Positions 6,865 to 8,619 of a DNA stretch of 8,619 nt are shown piece by piece; position 1 is the first letter of the stretch, and each line of letters starts with the position of its first letter. Both the position numbers and the translations under genes were made by a program. The DNA lies in assembly GCA_017425745.1 (NCBI GenBank), contig JAFOXT010000422.1, positions 1-8,619 of the forward strand, read 5' to 3'. Below the pieces are notes generated by a model. It saw only the letters and a program-made list of their open reading frames with translations, did not search any database and was not told the DNA's origin. The DNA comes from Clostridia bacterium. GTDB taxonomy: Bacteria; Bacillota; Clostridia; Oscillospirales; Acutalibacteraceae.

Positions 6865-6872
6865 GGAGGTGA
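6865..6872 (+). promoter_or_regulatory. Very strong ribosome binding site and overlapping two-codon ORF before the sigma gene
   Basis: GGAGGTGA matches the anti-Shine-Dalgarno end of 16S rRNA over 8 bases. It is followed by an ATG at 6875 and the sigma-factor ATG at 6880, which are in different frames. The first reads ATG-ATA-TGA, and its stop (6881-6883) overlaps the sigma start as ATGA. The GGAGG core lies 5 nt from the first ATG and 10 nt from the second. Confidence 0.6.
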
Positions 6873-6879
6873 CTATGAT

Positions 6880-7398
6880 ATGATAAAAGAAAAAACAACG
6901 CTGGAGCTGATATACGAAAAGTACAGAAACAGAATGTATATGGCGGCTTACAGAATTGTTAAAAATCCCACTGTTGCAGAGGATGTACTTCACGATACCT
7001 TTGTGGCACTTTCCAAAAATACAGAAAAGCTTAAGAATGTAGATTCTCTTTATACTGCTTCTTATGTAACAAAGGCAGCAAGAAATCACGCTCTTAATAC
7101 TATAAAGAAAGCTCAGCAAAGCAATATAGTTTCCATTGAAGAAATAGATAGTGTTTCTGATGAATCAGTTTTGGATGCGCTCTGCACCGAGGAAAATGTA
7201 AATATCATAGTCAGTTCAATTCTTGCTCTCGATGAAAAATACCGTGATGTACTCAGCCTTTACTATTTTAATGAGCTGACTGTTTCAGAGATTGCAGTAT
7301 CTCTTGGCAGAAAGGAATCAACGGTAAAGCAGCAGCTTGCAAGAGGAAGACGCAGGCTTATTGACACAATAAAGAAAGAGGTTGACGGTTATGAATAA
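6880..7398 (+). CDS. RNA polymerase sigma factor, sigma-70 family, ECF-like
   Basis: 172-residue protein with only sigma regions 2 and 4, the length and layout of ECF sigma factors, which direct RNA polymerase to a small regulon in response to surface signals. Region 2 spans about 9-77: IYEKYRNRMYMAAYRIVKN, then the conserved AEDVLHDTFV core-binding helix (33-42) and YVTKAARNHALNTIKK. A short linker (78-108) carries no region 3. Region 4 covers about 113-165, with LDEKYRDVLSLYYFNELTVSE (117-137) and the -35-binding helix GRKESTVKQQLARGRRRL (143-160). Its last 8 bp overlap the next gene, a single-span membrane protein that is probably its anti-sigma factor. Free sigma would be released when that partner is inactivated. 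Confidence 0.93.
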   Translation: MIKEKTTLELIYEKYRNRMYMAAYRIVKNPTVAEDVLHDTFVALSKNTEKLKNVDSLYTASYVTKAARNHALNTIKKAQQSNIVSIEEIDSVSDESVLDALCTEENVNIIVSSILALDEKYRDVLSLYYFNELTVSEIAVSLGRKESTVKQQLARGRRRLIDTIKKEVDGYE

Positions 7399-8392
7399 TA
7401 AAAATCTCAGAAAAGCTTTTTATGAGGCTGCGAAAGCAGAGCTTGAACATCTCCCGAAGGAAGAAGATGTTTTCCGAACATATTCAGTTGACTTTGAAAA
7501 GAGAATGAAAAATCTTTTTGAGTCAGAAAATAAAAAGGAGATGAAAGAAATGACTAAAAAGCGTTTCAGTTTTAAAAAGACGGCTATCGTTGTAGCGGCA
7601 ATTATCCTTTGCCTTACAATGACCGCTGCAGCAGGAAAAATTATTGAAATGAAAAGAGTACCTGAGCTTGTACCGATGCTTCAGGAGTCGATAGGCAAAG
7701 CAACTGTAGGTATGGGTGTAGAAGAATTTGACAAAGCCTATGATGAATCCGATGACTTCTGGAAAAAATCAAACGGCGACACTCAGATACTTCCCGATTA
7801 TTCAGAAAGCATGGATTTTGATATTAAAGTTGAAGATAAGGGATATGTCTTCACTCTCAAAAGTGTAACAAAGGTATTGGCGAAAGACTTTAAAGTAGCG
7901 AGTGGTAATGTTTTCGACGGCAGTGCAGTTTTTGAGTGGCAGGTGAATGATGCCTATTATGCATTCGTTGAGGTGACCCGTGCTGACGGCAAAAAGCTTG
8001 ACCACGAAAAGGGAGAATGTTTTGAGTGGGGCTTTATGATTGAAGGATTTGAACCGCGTAGCACTAATATGTGCCTTCGTGGTTATCCTATTAAGGCGTA
8101 TTGGGATGATTACACTCAGTACATTGCAATTGATATCACAAATATGATGCACTTTGCAGGTCGTGACTTCGCCATCGTTGCACTTGAAGGCGGATATGGT
8201 TATAACATCGACAGGGAAACTGTTTATGCCGACAAGGAAGGCGAGATGATTCTCAAGAACGATGACTTTATCGGTGCTCTTCTCAGATTCAGAGTTGACG
8301 ACAAGTATGCTGACGAAAAGGCGGCAGAAGAATTTATCGGTGACACATGTTTCAATAACCAGGCTTGGTTCAAGGGTTACACAAAGGATTAA
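7391..8392 (+). CDS. Probable membrane-bound anti-sigma factor with unrecognised extracytoplasmic domain
   Basis: 333 residues from the ATG at 7391, chosen over an in-frame TTG at 7382 because GAGGT (7378-7382) sits 8 nt before it. The start lies inside the sigma-factor gene (8-bp overlap), implying coupled, roughly equal synthesis. Residues 1-63 are charged and cytoplasmic, including FEKRMKNLF (35-43), a motif I associate with sigma-linked membrane proteins of Clostridia. A single span follows at about 64-82 (AIVVAAIILCLTMTAAAG). The remaining 250 residues would be outside the cell, with alternating hydrophobic strands and many aromatic and acidic residues, suggesting a beta-rich sensor or binding domain. 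No zinc-binding HxxxCxxC anti-sigma motif is present. I do not recognise the outer domain. The anti-sigma role is inferred from gene order, overlap and topology. Confidence 0.72.
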   Translation: MNNKNLRKAFYEAAKAELEHLPKEEDVFRTYSVDFEKRMKNLFESENKKEMKEMTKKRFSFKKTAIVVAAIILCLTMTAAAGKIIEMKRVPELVPMLQESIGKATVGMGVEEFDKAYDESDDFWKKSNGDTQILPDYSESMDFDIKVEDKGYVFTLKSVTKVLAKDFKVASGNVFDGSAVFEWQVNDAYYAFVEVTRADGKKLDHEKGECFEWGFMIEGFEPRSTNMCLRGYPIKAYWDDYTQYIAIDITNMMHFAGRDFAIVALEGGYGYNIDRETVYADKEGEMILKNDDFIGALLRFRVDDKYADEKAAEEFIGDTCFNNQAWFKGYTKD

Positions 8393-8405
8393 TGTATTAG
8401 CTTTT

Positions 8406-8435
8406 GGGGTACTCCTTAGGGAGTGCCCCTTTTTT
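8406..8435 (+). terminator. Strong intrinsic terminator of the sigma/anti-sigma operon
   Basis: GC-rich 10-bp stem (8406-8415 with 8420-8429, one T-G pair), TTAG tetraloop and six T residues, 13 bp after the stop codon. Confidence 0.92.
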
Positions 8436-8573
8436 ATATGACCATATATAGTGATAAATTTATAAAGCAAAGGATTAACACAACATTTAGTGTAGAAACC
8501 CCATAGGGATACAAAAACACACGGAAGAGTGTACCTAAAGTTAAAAAAAGATAAAAAAACTTGTTGAAAAGTG
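8436..8573. other. AT-rich intergenic region without a visible gene
   Basis: Between the terminator and the promoter no ORF with a ribosome site is seen on either strand. It holds a small palindrome ATAAATTTAT (8454-8463), short imperfect dyads (ACAC/GTGT around 8518-8532) and the A-tracts upstream of 8574. None is long enough to call an RNA or riboswitch. Confidence 0.5.
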
Positions 8574-8602
8574 TTGACAAAAGGGAAGAGAGGTGATATT
8601 AT
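8574..8602 (+). promoter_or_regulatory. Near-consensus SigA promoter with upstream A-tracts
   Basis: Perfect TTGACA (8574-8579), 17-bp spacer, TATTAT (8597-8602). A-rich tracts at about 8541-8569 resemble an UP element, as seen at strong stable-RNA or housekeeping promoters. Transcription would start near 8609, with the product beyond the window. It overlaps a possible ATG start, so one of the two readings must be wrong. Confidence 0.6.
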
Positions 8603-8619
8603 GTACAAGCTTTCCGCAG
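8601..8619 (+). CDS. Possible start of a gene running off the window (MYKLSA...)
   Basis: ATG at 8601 follows AGGTGA (8591-8596) at 4-nt spacing and stays open for the remaining six codons. The evidence is slight, and the near-consensus promoter at 8574-8602 has its -10 over this ATG. If that promoter is used, this ATG is not on its transcript. Confidence 0.2.

Noticed and set aside
7382..7390. TTG at 7382 as start of the anti-sigma gene
   Set aside because: It overlaps the GAGGT site that serves the ATG at 7391, and TTG is a weaker start codon.
8480..8540. Possible small RNA or riboswitch in the last intergenic region
   Set aside because: Only short imperfect dyads can be paired, and there is no terminator or conserved motif that I recognise.
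7802..8608. Long (268-codon) open frame on the minus strand opposite the anti-sigma gene
   Set aside because: It opens with TTG at 8606-8608, has no convincing ribosome site, runs through the terminator hairpin, and its product is not domain-like. The plus-strand gene has a good start, a membrane span and operon context, so this is an antisense shadow.

Overview
The window (8,619 bp) looks like chromosomal DNA from a low-to-moderate GC Gram-positive anaerobe of the class Clostridia, probably the Ruminococcus/Oscillospiraceae part of the class. This is inferred from strong AGGAGG-type ribosome sites, vegetative (SigA-like) promoters with 17-bp spacers, short intergenic gaps closed by hairpin + T-run terminators, a type of permease typical of Firmicutes, and a sigma/anti-sigma pair of a kind common in gut Clostridia. 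No rRNA or tRNA gene, IS element, CRISPR array or phage gene is visible.

Layout. (1) 1-293: 3' end of a sensor histidine kinase. (2) 358-891: family I inorganic pyrophosphatase with its own promoter, closed by a two-way terminator shared with the convergent tetR-type gene. (3) 944-1534 (minus): TetR-family repressor, divergent from (4) an ABC exporter operon: ATPase (1730-2428) overlapping by 4 bp a 517-residue permease (2425-3978), followed after 15 bp by a glucose-1-phosphate thymidylyltransferase (3994-4878) and a terminator. The 195-bp divergent region holds promoters facing both ways and a 32-bp inverted repeat that could be the operator. (5) 5007-6767: single-gene unit encoding a secreted alpha/beta-hydrolase with a near-consensus promoter and its own terminator. 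(6) 6880-8392: ECF-like sigma factor overlapping by 8 bp a single-span membrane protein that is probably its anti-sigma factor, with a strong terminator. (7) 8436-8619: AT-rich intergenic DNA ending in a near-consensus promoter; the transcript or gene it serves lies mostly outside the window.

How the parts work together. The repressor and exporter look like a conventional ligand-responsive efflux module; the thymidylyltransferase (nucleotide-sugar supply) rides on the same transcript without the rest of the dTDP-rhamnose genes. The sigma/anti-sigma pair looks like a surface-signal module with an unrecognised extracytoplasmic sensor domain. The pyrophosphatase and hydrolase are independent units.

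Most of the window is ordinary. The points that most deserve a second look are an Arg in place of the first P-loop Gly of the exporter ATPase, a Pro in place of the first Gly of the hydrolase nucleophile elbow, a two-codon mini-ORF overlapping the sigma-factor start, and the unrecognised sensor domain of the putative anti-sigma factor. I did not find convincing evidence of an undescribed multi-gene system.
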